This document shows positions 27,598-36,200 of a stretch of DNA of 64,000 nucleotides, one piece after another. The translations under genes and the position numbers were made by a program. The notes below the pieces were generated by a model, which saw nothing but the letters and a program-made list of their open reading frames with translations, did not search any database and was not told the origin of the DNA. Positions within the stretch are counted from its first letter, which is position 1. Each line of letters begins with the position of its first letter. Origin of the DNA: G963704535 sp963704535 (GTDB taxonomy: Bacteria; Chloroflexota; Chloroflexia; Chloroflexales; Roseiflexaceae); contig OY969916.1 in assembly GCA_963704535.1 (NCBI GenBank), positions 2,666,001 through 2,730,000 of the forward strand, in the 5' to 3' direction.

Positions 27598-29598
27598 ATG
27601 CGCCGGATTGTTGCTTACATCATTCCCCTGATCCTGCTTGTGCTGGCCGTGCTGCCGGCAGCATCGGTGCGCGCCGCGACCGTTCCACCGCTGGCCGTGC
27701 GTGTGTCGCACCCCGGCATCGTCACCGTGACCGACGCGATGCTTGCACGGGCCGGCTGGCCACTGCCGCTCCCGCGCGAGCGCGTGGCCCTCAGCCTTCA
27801 CGGGCAGCTCCTCCCGCTCGCCGATACCGGCTCTGGCTTCGCCTTCGTCGGCCTACCGAGCCAGTCGCGCACGAGTAGCGAGGCCGTCTACTGGCTGTCG
27901 GTAGCCTCGGAAGCAGCGCCACGGGCTCCGCTCCCGGCCCGGCTGCCCACCCCGCTCTCCTGGGAGCCGGATGTGCTCTACGAACGACACCAGGCGACCG
28001 TGCGCGGCGATTCTTGGTGGGCGGGCGAACTGCGCGGTGGGCAGACCCTCAGCGCGACCCTCGCCCTGCCCGATGGACTTCCGGCCGGCACACCGATCCA
28101 GCTCCGGCTGCGAGCGACAGAGAATCGTAGCGGCCACGCTGTCTCAGTCTCGGTGAACGGGCAGCTCGCCGGCGTCGTCACCTGGAGTGATGGGGCCGTC
28201 GGTACGCAGGCCGTCACCCGCACGGTGAGTTTGCCAGCACTGCCGGCCGGGCCGCTGCGCGTCGATCTCGCGCTGGCGTCTGCTGGCGATACCATCCTCA
28301 TCGACGATCTCACCCTCCCGACTGTCTTCCCGCCGGCCCAGCCCATCGCCATCACCGACCCAACCCCAGCGGTGGCACTGCCCACCCACCTCGCTGGCGC
28401 CGACCTGCTGATCGTCACTCACGCGACCTTTCGGCCAGCGCTCGACCCACTCATCGCCGCCCACACGAGCCTGGGCCGGCGCGTCACGGTGGTGGACGTG
28501 CAGGCGGCCTACGATGCCTACAGCTTCGGCGAGCGCGACCCGGAGGCGATCAGGTGGCTCATTCGTGAGAATCGCCCCCGCGCGGTGCTACTCGTCGGCC
28601 TGGGCACCGTGGCGCTGCGCCAGGAGGAGCCCTCGCGCCCGACCTTCATCCCGCCCTACCTCATCCGCGATGCTCAGGATGGCGAGACAGCGTGCGACAC
28701 CTGCTACGCACGCCTGAACACTGGCGATCCAACGATGCAGATGATCCCGAACCTGCCGATCGGCCGCTTCCCGGTCACGACGCTGGCCGAGGCTGAGATC
28801 GTCGTCGCCAAGACCGTCGCACACCTCACCGCCCCACCCACAGGCGTCTGGCGCTCGCGGGCGCTGATCCTCGCGGATAATGATGAGCAGGTGGATGGCA
28901 CGCCCGACCCGGCCGGTGATTTCACCGCAACAGCCGAGGCGGGCCTGGCCGCGCTGCCCCCTGGCCTGGCGGTGACGCGCCTGTACTACGCCCCCAACCT
29001 GGCGGTGCCCTCTGGCTCGTTTGAGCCCGATGTGGCACGGCTGCGCTGCCGGATGTTTCGGCTGCTCGACGGCGGGCGGGCCTCAGATACCGCCTGTGGG
29101 GCGGTGGACGTGGCGCAGAGCGGCGTGGCGCTGTGGATCTATGTCGGCCACGGGTCGATGTGGCAGTGGGCCAGCACGACCCCGCAGGCGCCGGTGCCCT
29201 ATCTCTGGTATCTGTATGATGCCGACAGTCGGCGCAACGATGATCGGCTGCCGATCCTTCTGAGTATGACCTGTTTGTCGGGCGATTTCGCCAACCCGAT
29301 CTTGCAAACCAATGATGAGCGGCTTGTGCTCAAGGCCGGCGGCGGCATTGTCGCCAGCATCAGCTCCAGCGGTGAAGGGGTCAACACCGGCCACGCCCGT
29401 CTGCTGCGGGGGATGCTGGCGCGCCTGTACGCGGCTTCTGGTGATCGCACCTTGGGCACGGCGCACCTGGCCGGGCTAGAGGCGCTGGAGGGCGCAACGC
29501 CCGATCTGGCTTTCGCGTTCGCGCTGCTGGGCGACCCGCTGGTCAGGGCGCCATTCGTGCCAGTGTCGTCGGCTTCGCTCCCGCTGGTGTGGCGATGA
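27598..29598 (+). CDS. Secreted gingipain-like peptidase (family C25)
   Basis: The 666-residue product starts with a signal peptide (hydrophobic to about residue 22, Ala-x-Ala near 27). A beta-rich region of about 30-260 precedes the caspase-fold catalytic region. The catalytic His518 is in YVGHGS and Cys559 in SMTCLSGDF, both typical of C25 peptidases, followed by GGGIVASISSSG. C25 enzymes cleave after basic residues and are exported. A conjugative element could use one for surface-protein maturation or cell-wall remodelling; this is inferred from its company. No C-terminal sorting signal is obvious. Confidence 0.85.
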   Translation: MRRIVAYIIPLILLVLAVLPAASVRAATVPPLAVRVSHPGIVTVTDAMLARAGWPLPLPRERVALSLHGQLLPLADTGSGFAFVGLPSQSRTSSEAVYWLSVASEAAPRAPLPARLPTPLSWEPDVLYERHQATVRGDSWWAGELRGGQTLSATLALPDGLPAGTPIQLRLRATENRSGHAVSVSVNGQLAGVVTWSDGAVGTQAVTRTVSLPALPAGPLRVDLALASAGDTILIDDLTLPTVFPPAQPIAITDPTPAVALPTHLAGADLLIVTHATFRPALDPLIAAHTSLGRRVTVVDVQAAYDAYSFGERDPEAIRWLIRENRPRAVLLVGLGTVALRQEEPSRPTFIPPYLIRDAQDGETACDTCYARLNTGDPTMQMIPNLPIGRFPVTTLAEAEIVVAKTVAHLTAPPTGVWRSRALILADNDEQVDGTPDPAGDFTATAEAGLAALPPGLAVTRLYYAPNLAVPSGSFEPDVARLRCRMFRLLDGGRASDTACGAVDVAQSGVALWIYVGHGSMWQWASTTPQAPVPYLWYLYDADSRRNDDRLPILLSMTCLSGDFANPILQTNDERLVLKAGGGIVASISSSGEGVNTGHARLLRGMLARLYAASGDRTLGTAHLAGLEALEGATPDLAFAFALLGDPLVRAPFVPVSSASLPLVWR

Positions 29599-29627
29599 TC
29601 GATGAGCGGCGCCAGAAGGAAGGGCTT

Positions 29628-30392
29628 ATGGTCGTTACCACGATCGAGCGAGCGTCGCGCGTCAAGGAACATTTCCTTGCCGGAGGCGTCTCGGCACGTG
29701 TCTTGTCGGTGCAGGATGGCCCGGCCTGGCCTCAGCTTCGCCCACCGCTGGTGCTCGATACGATAGATATGCCGGTGGAAATGTTGGTTGCTCTGCTGGC
29801 GAGCCCACCCGTGGTCAAGAAGTCGTCCGCATCGGTGGTCGACCGAGCACGCGCTGCACAGCCCAGGACATTGCCAAGAGGGAGGGCCGAGCTTGTGCCG
29901 ATGGGCGCGCTGGCTGATCCGAGCGATTGGCGCACGCTGCGGCTGCTCATACTCTGCCCTGCGGTGCGGCTGATTAGCGCTGATGATCTGCCCACGGTGC
30001 GGCGGTGGGCGCGCCACTTGTCCAGCGCACTCCCACCGCACCGCCCAGCCAGCGAGCCGGCCTGTCTGTTTGCGCCTCCGCCACCGCTCCCCACCCAGCT
30101 TCACGTCGAGCCTGCTGCTCAGTCGCTCCTTCGCGATCCGTTTCTGCTGCCGTTGCTGGCGGCTCTGCTGAACTGCCCGACGTATATGGCGGTTGCCGCG
30201 CGGTGCAACGTGTCTGATTCGAAGCTGTCGCGCAGGCTCCGTGACGTTCGGGCCGCGCTGGGATTGCCCTCTGGTGATGTTTCTCGCCTTGTCCCTGCGG
30301 AGCTGGCCGCGATAATCCTTGAGCGCCTGAGCGCGGATTCACCGCTTGCATTGCAGCAGGCTCGTCAAGGCCACCCAGCGCCACGCTGCTAG
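29628..30392 (+). CDS. Putative helix-turn-helix regulator
   Basis: The product is 254 residues from the ATG at 29628, with AAGGAAGG four bases upstream; an earlier GTG overlaps the previous gene. The C-terminal part from about 175 looks like a winged or LuxR-like helix-turn-helix (MAVAARCNVSDSKLSRRLRDV), ending in a helix. The N-terminal two thirds has no recognised domain and contains a Pro-rich stretch. It could be the factor that acts on the two identical upstream sequences at 30,571 and 43,969, being the nearest regulator gene; this is a guess. Confidence 0.5.
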   Translation: MVVTTIERASRVKEHFLAGGVSARVLSVQDGPAWPQLRPPLVLDTIDMPVEMLVALLASPPVVKKSSASVVDRARAAQPRTLPRGRAELVPMGALADPSDWRTLRLLILCPAVRLISADDLPTVRRWARHLSSALPPHRPASEPACLFAPPPPLPTQLHVEPAAQSLLRDPFLLPLLAALLNCPTYMAVAARCNVSDSKLSRRLRDVRAALGLPSGDVSRLVPAELAAIILERLSADSPLALQQARQGHPAPRC

Positions 30393-30570
30393 ACGAAACC
30401 CCCTGAGATTGCCCCCACAGGCCGCACGCGACACCCTCAGCAGCAGCGTCCCCTAAGTCCATTCCAGATCTCATCGCCATATCTGACGATGCTGGCCACG
30501 GCCGCCATCGCCAGATACGGCGATGCTGTGGAGTGGCACGGCCGCGGCTCCTCCACCCCCGCCGACCACA

Positions 30571-30658
30571 CTGGTACTTTATCCGGCGACCCCTGGTACT
30601 TTTTGATCGCGATCTGACAGTTAGCACCTGATCAGGAGGGGCATGTCGCTGGTATGCT
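30571..30658 (+). promoter_or_regulatory. Conserved control region, copy 1
   Basis: Bases 30571-30635 are identical to 43969-44033. The block has two CTGGTACTTT sites 22 bases apart (30571, 30593), the palindrome GATCGCGATC (30605-30614) and a TGATCA (30629-30634), which with TATGCT (30653-30658) forms a -35/-10 pair spaced 18. Two sites two helical turns apart suggest a regulator binding as a pair. Confidence 0.75.
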
Positions 30659-30690
30659 AGGCACAGAAACTATGACGCGAGGTGTGTGCA

Positions 30691-31095
30691 ATGCGAGTGC
30701 TTGTCTACGCGAACGAACTGGCGCAGGAATGGGGGGATCTGATCGGGGCGCAGGGCCACGAGGTCACGCTGCTGCCGCCGGGCGCTCCGATGGTAGGCCC
30801 AGCGGCCGATGTGTGCCTGGTTGCGGTCTCGGACCCACTGGCCGAGCGGTTCTGGATGACCGAGCTGACAACACCCCTCATGCTTGTGACCCATGTGGTC
30901 AGCCAGGCGCAGGTGTTGTGCGGTCGTGTTCCATTCCTGCGCCTGATCTGTCACTCGTCACGCGCCGCGAGCGCGCTGGGCGACATGCTCCACATGACCC
31001 GCGAAATACAGGCGGGGGTGGCGACCTTTGGGCCGCTGAGTGGCCCGGTGCAGCCGGCCGAGCGCGAGCGGGGAGGGCTGCATGTCATCAACTGA
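30691..31095 (+). CDS. Receiver-like small protein (degenerate)
   Basis: The product is 134 residues from the ATG at 30691, with GAGGT eight bases upstream. The pattern MRVLVYANEL, DVCLVAVSD and PLMLVTHVV resembles alternating strands and helices of a CheY receiver, but I cannot point to the acidic pocket and phosphorylatable Asp. It is the first gene after control region copy 1, and its 3' end overlaps the next gene by 14 bases. Confidence 0.45.
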   Translation: MRVLVYANELAQEWGDLIGAQGHEVTLLPPGAPMVGPAADVCLVAVSDPLAERFWMTELTTPLMLVTHVVSQAQVLCGRVPFLRLICHSSRAASALGDMLHMTREIQAGVATFGPLSGPVQPAERERGGLHVIN

Positions 31096-31702
31096 CGTGC
31101 TCATTGGTGTGGCAACGCTGCTGGAGCAGTGCGCGACCCAGCGCGCCGGTGTGGTCCCCTCGCCCTATGAAGACGATGCGGTACGCCTATGGAGGATGCT
31201 CCAGGCCGAGGCGGCTGGCCGCGAGCTGATGGCGGCGCTGGTGCGAGAGGACCCCTACCCGGATATGAGCCTGGGCGCGGTGCTGCGCCGGCTGGTCGGC
31301 TACGTCCAGACCGTGCTGACCGTCTCAACCCCAGATGAGCAGATCGCGCCGTTGTTGACCGTGCGTGGTCATCAGGTAGTGGTTGATCGAGAGGCGGCGC
31401 GACTGGTGTGTGAGGCGGCAATACTGCTGGTGCTGACTGCCTGGGACGATGGGGCGCGAAACATTGATGTGCGGCTTGAACGGGAGCCGGGTGGTGGGGC
31501 TCGATTGGAGATCGAGAGCGACCGGCCGGGGGTGACGGCAGAACTGCCGATCCTCCAGTCGCTCCAGGCCACGATTATCAGGCGTGGCGGCAGGTGGCAG
31601 ACAGGGTGCGCCGCGCACGGTTCGAGTTGGATTGTCGATATTGCTATTCCGGCACCCCTCATCGGTGTAGCCGGTCAAGGGGAGGTTGTTCATGGCTCAT
31701 AG
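31082..31702 (+). CDS. Histidine kinase-like protein (degenerate)
   Basis: The product is 206 residues from the ATG at 31082, with GGGAGG just upstream. A helical stretch of about 1-90 could correspond to a dimerisation region, and the C-terminal part (VDREAARLVCEAAILLVLTAW, then RLEIESDRPGV) resembles the HATPase fold. The N-box Asn and clear G boxes are not visible, so it may not bind ATP. Together with the preceding receiver-like protein it looks like a non-canonical two-component pair. Confidence 0.45.
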   Translation: MSSTDVLIGVATLLEQCATQRAGVVPSPYEDDAVRLWRMLQAEAAGRELMAALVREDPYPDMSLGAVLRRLVGYVQTVLTVSTPDEQIAPLLTVRGHQVVVDREAARLVCEAAILLVLTAWDDGARNIDVRLEREPGGGARLEIESDRPGVTAELPILQSLQATIIRRGGRWQTGCAAHGSSWIVDIAIPAPLIGVAGQGEVVHGS

Positions 31703-33227
31703 TTCTCTGACAAGCACCTGGCCGCAGCGGCGCATCGTTCGAGCGCTGCCGCTCATAGAGCTGCTGAACCCACGCAGACAATTGCGGCCTGGCCTCATTC
31801 TGTTGGTGATAGGGCTGGTGCTGTGGGGGCTGATCGTTTACGTGTTGAGGCAGCCAGTGTGGAAGGCGACGTGTGTGGTTGTGGCCCTGCTGCTGTATCC
31901 CGCGATCCTGAAATGGAAGGAAGACTTGAAGTTGTGGGGCATGCCGGTGATGATTCTCAGCATCTCCTTGGTGCTCCAGACGTTTCACACGTTTGAGCAC
32001 GTTGCCCAAGTTATCCAGTATCACATTCTGGGGTGGCCGCTCAAGGCGTCCAGTGGTTTGATTAGCGCCGCGAACAGCGAGTGGGTCCATTTTGCGTGGA
32101 ATTGGGGCGTCTTGTTGGTGCTGATCTATTTGATGGGCATCGGCAAGATGCACAATGTTTGGGCCTGGCTCCTTCTGATATGGGCAACAGCGCACACATT
32201 TGAGCATACCTATTTGTTTGCACGCTATATTGCTGTGGTACGCGATTTACTCGCGCAGGGTGTTGCTCCGGTCTTCGCTCAGGGTATGCCGGGCATCCTT
32301 GGCCGCGAAGGGTGGTTATTTGTCAATAGCAATGATAACGGGCCGGTTGAGTTCATCTGTCGGGTTGCGCCGGCTCTTATCACTCCTATTCGATTGGATA
32401 TTCACTTTTACTGGAATACCGGGGAGGTCATGCTGCTTATCCCGGCCGCACACGTCTATCTGCGGCGGTTGTGGGGCAAGCAGGGGATGAAAAAGGAGGA
32501 GCAGGGCGCTCCTCCTTCCAGCGGTCACGTACCGAATGATCGTAGCTCACTGAGCGAGCAGGGGCAGGTAGGTGGTGCTCATATTCGGGTTGACGCACAG
32601 CCCCAGGTCGATGTCGCTAACAGTCTCGGTTTCGCTGAAGCGGAAGCCGGCACTCGACCAATCACTTCGGAGATCATTGTCGATCGTGCGGTCTGCACCC
32701 ACGTTCAGCGGAGAAGGCATGTAGCCAAGCGGTCGAGCGCCCAGCACAACGTCCAGCTCGTAGTCCAGGTCGGTGATGCCAAGTCTGAACACCATCGTCC
32801 CCAAGCCACCCGACTGCTCGATCAGTTGATCATCGGGGGTATGGATTATCCCGTCAGCCCCAGCGGCAAACAGATAGACGATCATACCGGCAAACAACGG
32901 CTCATTCTCCTGACGGATACCATCACAGTTGATATCGGACCAGATTACACCATACAGGGTATCCTCTGGCATTGCGGCAGCACGGTTCGGCAGCGCAAGG
33001 CTGCTCATCGCTATCAGCAGGCTCATCAGGAGAAGGGCGTGCAGGCGGCGCATGATGAATGTAGGAGTGGACGTGGCCGGCGTGAACATGGTGCTTACTC
33101 CTTGCTTGTGGCTCGTACATGCTTCAACGATGGTCTACAACGGTATTTCGTTCCAAATGATGTGATTTTGCCTGAACAGGTGCGATCTTCATCAGATTGT
33201 GCAGATATATGCACCGACGTATCGTAA
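31692..33227 (+). CDS. Multi-pass membrane protein with two HTFEH motifs
   Basis: The frame opens with an ATG at 31692 behind GGAGG, overlapping the previous stop. Residues 1 to about 265 have five or six hydrophobic helices and two HTFEH motifs (99-103 and 168-172), plus HFAWN and HFYWNTGE, suggesting a His-rich metal site in the membrane. The frame then runs on without a stop to 33,227, but the last 240 residues are the antisense of a gene with its own start, signal peptide and terminator (32547-33089). The natural protein probably ended near residue 270, and the stop may have been lost. Family not recognised. Confidence 0.6.
   Translation: MAHSSLTSTWPQRRIVRALPLIELLNPRRQLRPGLILLVIGLVLWGLIVYVLRQPVWKATCVVVALLLYPAILKWKEDLKLWGMPVMILSISLVLQTFHTFEHVAQVIQYHILGWPLKASSGLISAANSEWVHFAWNWGVLLVLIYLMGIGKMHNVWAWLLLIWATAHTFEHTYLFARYIAVVRDLLAQGVAPVFAQGMPGILGREGWLFVNSNDNGPVEFICRVAPALITPIRLDIHFYWNTGEVMLLIPAAHVYLRRLWGKQGMKKEEQGAPPSSGHVPNDRSSLSEQGQVGGAHIRVDAQPQVDVANSLGFAEAEAGTRPITSEIIVDRAVCTHVQRRRHVAKRSSAQHNVQLVVQVGDAKSEHHRPQATRLLDQLIIGGMDYPVSPSGKQIDDHTGKQRLILLTDTITVDIGPDYTIQGILWHCGSTVRQRKAAHRYQQAHQEKGVQAAHDECRSGRGRREHGAYSLLVARTCFNDGLQRYFVPNDVILPEQVRSSSDCADICTDVS
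32490..32517 (-). terminator. Rho-independent terminator of the SdrD-like gene
   Basis: On the minus strand a perfect 10-bp stem (AAGGAGGAGC / GCTCCTCCTT) with a 5-base loop is followed by a run of T. It is 30 bases after the stop of the gene at 32547-33089. Confidence 0.8.
32547..33089 (-). CDS. Secreted SdrD-like B-domain protein
   Basis: The product is 180 residues from the ATG at 33089, with GGAG eight bases upstream. It has a signal peptide with an Ala-rich cleavage region near 38, then one SdrD-type domain (GVIWSDINCDGIRQENEPLF, a calcium-binding-like loop). It ends in YLPLLAQ, a C-terminus resembling that of the large surface protein (YLPFVRR). It is divergent from that surface gene and shares the 195-base promoter region. 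It is nested antisense within the long frame of the membrane protein gene. Confidence 0.75.
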   Translation of the reverse strand: MFTPATSTPTFIMRRLHALLLMSLLIAMSSLALPNRAAAMPEDTLYGVIWSDINCDGIRQENEPLFAGMIVYLFAAGADGIIHTPDDQLIEQSGGLGTMVFRLGITDLDYELDVVLGARPLGYMPSPLNVGADRTIDNDLRSDWSSAGFRFSETETVSDIDLGLCVNPNMSTTYLPLLAQ

Positions 33228-33284
33228 CACACATTTTATCTAGTTGTCAATAGTCCTTATTCTCATTTGAGGGGAGTACCCATT
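33090..33284. promoter_or_regulatory. AT-rich divergent promoter region
   Basis: This 195-base gap separates the SdrD-like gene and the large DUF11 gene, both reading outward. It is noticeably AT-rich. No confident -35/-10 pair is called. Confidence 0.4.
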
Positions 33285-36200
33285 GTGATACGACATATTC
33301 GCTGTATTCGCTCTCATCACATGCTGTGTGTGGTAGTTCTCGCTTTCTTTGCTGTTTCTGGCACGCTTGCGTTTATCCCAAGTGTCGTGCCAGTTCAGGC
33401 GCAGATCGACAACAATCAACCCGACCAACCCTACGCGAGTCTTAGTTGACTGCATCCGCACAGAATTAGATCGTGGTCTTCCATCATATGACTCACCACG
33501 ATTTGCAACGACATGTTTTGGCACGAAGTTGACTGCTGGTAGTTATGCTCAGGGCGGTGGTAGCGATGATTCTGACCCGGCTGATACTGCTGTCGTTTCT
33601 TTCGGTGATGCTCAGGTTGATGGCGTGGACGACCTGATGGGAACGTTCACCCACACGCAACTTGCCAATCTGGCCCAGGTTGGAAGTGTGTATGGGTTAG
33701 CGTTCAACAGTGGGACAAACCCCGCAGCTCCGAGTGGCGCACCACGCCAGCGCCGGCTATTCGCCGGGGCGTTCGACAAAATGCAAACACGCTTTGGCCC
33801 TGGTGGGCCTGGCGCGATCTACAGCATTAACCAATCACTCGGAGGTGTGAGCCTGTTCGTCCAGGTGCCCGATGTTGTGCCTGGCCCGAACGGCTTCCCC
33901 GGCGATCCAGGGGATGGCACTCAGGCAACATTCCCGAATGTCGCAAACGAGCCAACCTACACGCCGGAGAGCGGCGGCGTCCACCGGAACACGAGCAACT
34001 GATCGCCCGTGATCTTGTCGGCAAGGTCAGCCTGGGCGATATTGACATGTCCCCGGACGAGCGCTATTTGTATGCGGTCAATCTCAACACGAAAAGAATT
34101 TACCGCTTCGACACCTGGGATGCGAATCCGCAGTCCACGATGTTTCTTGTGCCTGATTGGGTCGCGCCGCTCAATCCCTGCTCGGCAGTTGGTGGCGCCA
34201 GCCTTGCCCGCCCATTTGGTCTGCATGTGACAAACACCGACATTTTCCTTGGCGTGGTGTGTAGCGCCGAGGCGACCCAGAACCGCGCTGATCTGCGCGC
34301 AGGTGTGGCGCAGTACGATCGGACGACGGGCAGTTGGTCCTGGGCGTTTAACTTCACACTGGACTCGTTCGATGCGCAGCGCGAGCCGGTCGCTGCGGTG
34401 GAAACGCGCTGGTATGCCTGGCGGGATGGCATCACCGGCTTCGATTCTGGTGTTCACCAGACCTATCCGCAGCCGCTGATCACCGACATCGAGATCGGCG
34501 AGGGCGGAAGCATGTTCCTTGGCATGCGGGATCGCTTCGGCGACATGACCAGCGATGAGCCGTACACGCCGTCAACTCGCTCGGAGGGCGACCTGCTGAG
34601 GGCGACGCCAAACGGTTCCGGCGGATGGAATGTACCGCCGTCAGGCGGCTCGGAATACTTTACTGATCAGAGCGGTGGAGGCAGCGGGCAGGAGCCGGAG
34701 GCGGCCAGCGGCGGCCTCACCTATGTCCCTGGAAACCACAGCGGTGCAGTGGGGGGCGAGATCGTCAGCACATACCTCGATCCCTACCGTTCGCGCAGCT
34801 TCGGGATCGGCTGGTGGGACACCGCGACTGGTGGCACACCGACCGCACGCGAAGAAATCTACCAGGGATCGCTCTCGACCGGCACGCACCAGTTTGGGAA
34901 AGCTGCCGGCGTCGGCGATCTGGAGCTGCTGTGCGTTTGGAGAGCCATCGGCGATCGGGTCTGGATGGACAGCAACGGGAACGGCATCCAGGATGCCGGT
35001 GAGCCGAATATCAACGGCGTTCGGCTCCAAATCTTCGCAGCTTCAGATACCGGCTTTACCACACCCCTCGCCACCATCACAACGGGCACCAACCTGGCAA
35101 TGACCGGGAACTATCGGTTCTACGTCAGCCCATTCCTGAGCTATTTGGTGCGGGTAGACCCGGCGATGTTCGGGCCGGGCCAACCGCTGTTTAACCTCGG
35201 CTACACAACCCCCGATGCCGGCGCTGATGATGCCGATAGTGATGTAAATAGCTCTGGAGCCATCACGATCCCTGCCGGCTACGCCAGCGAAGTCAACATG
35301 ACCTTTGATGTTGGTCTGGCGACCGGCGCGAACGTGCGGATCGCCAAGAGCGGGCCGAGCAGTGCCGTTGTTGGCAGTGCGCTGGCCTACACACTGACCT
35401 ATGCCAACGACGGGCCATCGCCGGCGGCGAACGTGACGGTGGTAGACACGCTGCCGGCGGGTCTGAGCTATGTGAGCGCCAGCCCAGCGCCCTCCAGTGT
35501 TGTCGGCAACGTGCTGACCTGGAACCTGGGCACGCTGGGCAGCGGCGCGGGCGGCAGCATCACAGTCAATACAACTGTCAGCACCAGCGCGCCCTCCAGT
35601 GTGACCAACCTGGCGCAGATTAGTACCACAACGCCGGGGGATGATCCCGGCGACAACACGAGTACGGTCACGACGACGATCTTGAGCCCGAACGTCACCA
35701 TTCAGAAGACTGGCCCAGCCACGGCTGTGACCGGCAGTACCATCAGCTACAACCTGACCTACCGCAACACCGGCACGGCAGCCGCGGCGAACGTGACGGT
35801 GGTAGACACGCTGCCCACTAGCCTGAGCTACGTGAGCGCCAGCCCGGCGCCGGCCAGCATAAGCGGGCAAACTGTTACATGGAATCTCGGCAGCCTGGCG
35901 GCAGGCGCGAGTGGGACCATCACGCTCAATGCCAGCGTCAGCACCAGCGCGCCGTCGAGCGTGACCAACCAGGTACAGATCAGCACCACCACGCCGGGGG
36001 ATGATCCCGGCGACAACACTTCGACGACCACGACGACGATCCTGCGCCCGAATGTGTATGTGAACAAGAGCGGCCCGGCCGTAGCGACGGTCGGCGACCA
36101 GTTCAGCTATGCGCTGGCCTACGGCAACAACGGCAGTGCGAACGCTACAGGCGTGCAGCTCGTCGATACGCTGCCGGCGGGCGTCACCTTTGTCTCGTCC

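Noticed and set aside
29974..30627. Minus-strand frame whose N-terminus recurs near 44,024
   Set aside because: The recurrence is only the translation of the 65-bp control repeat; no other similarity between the two frames.
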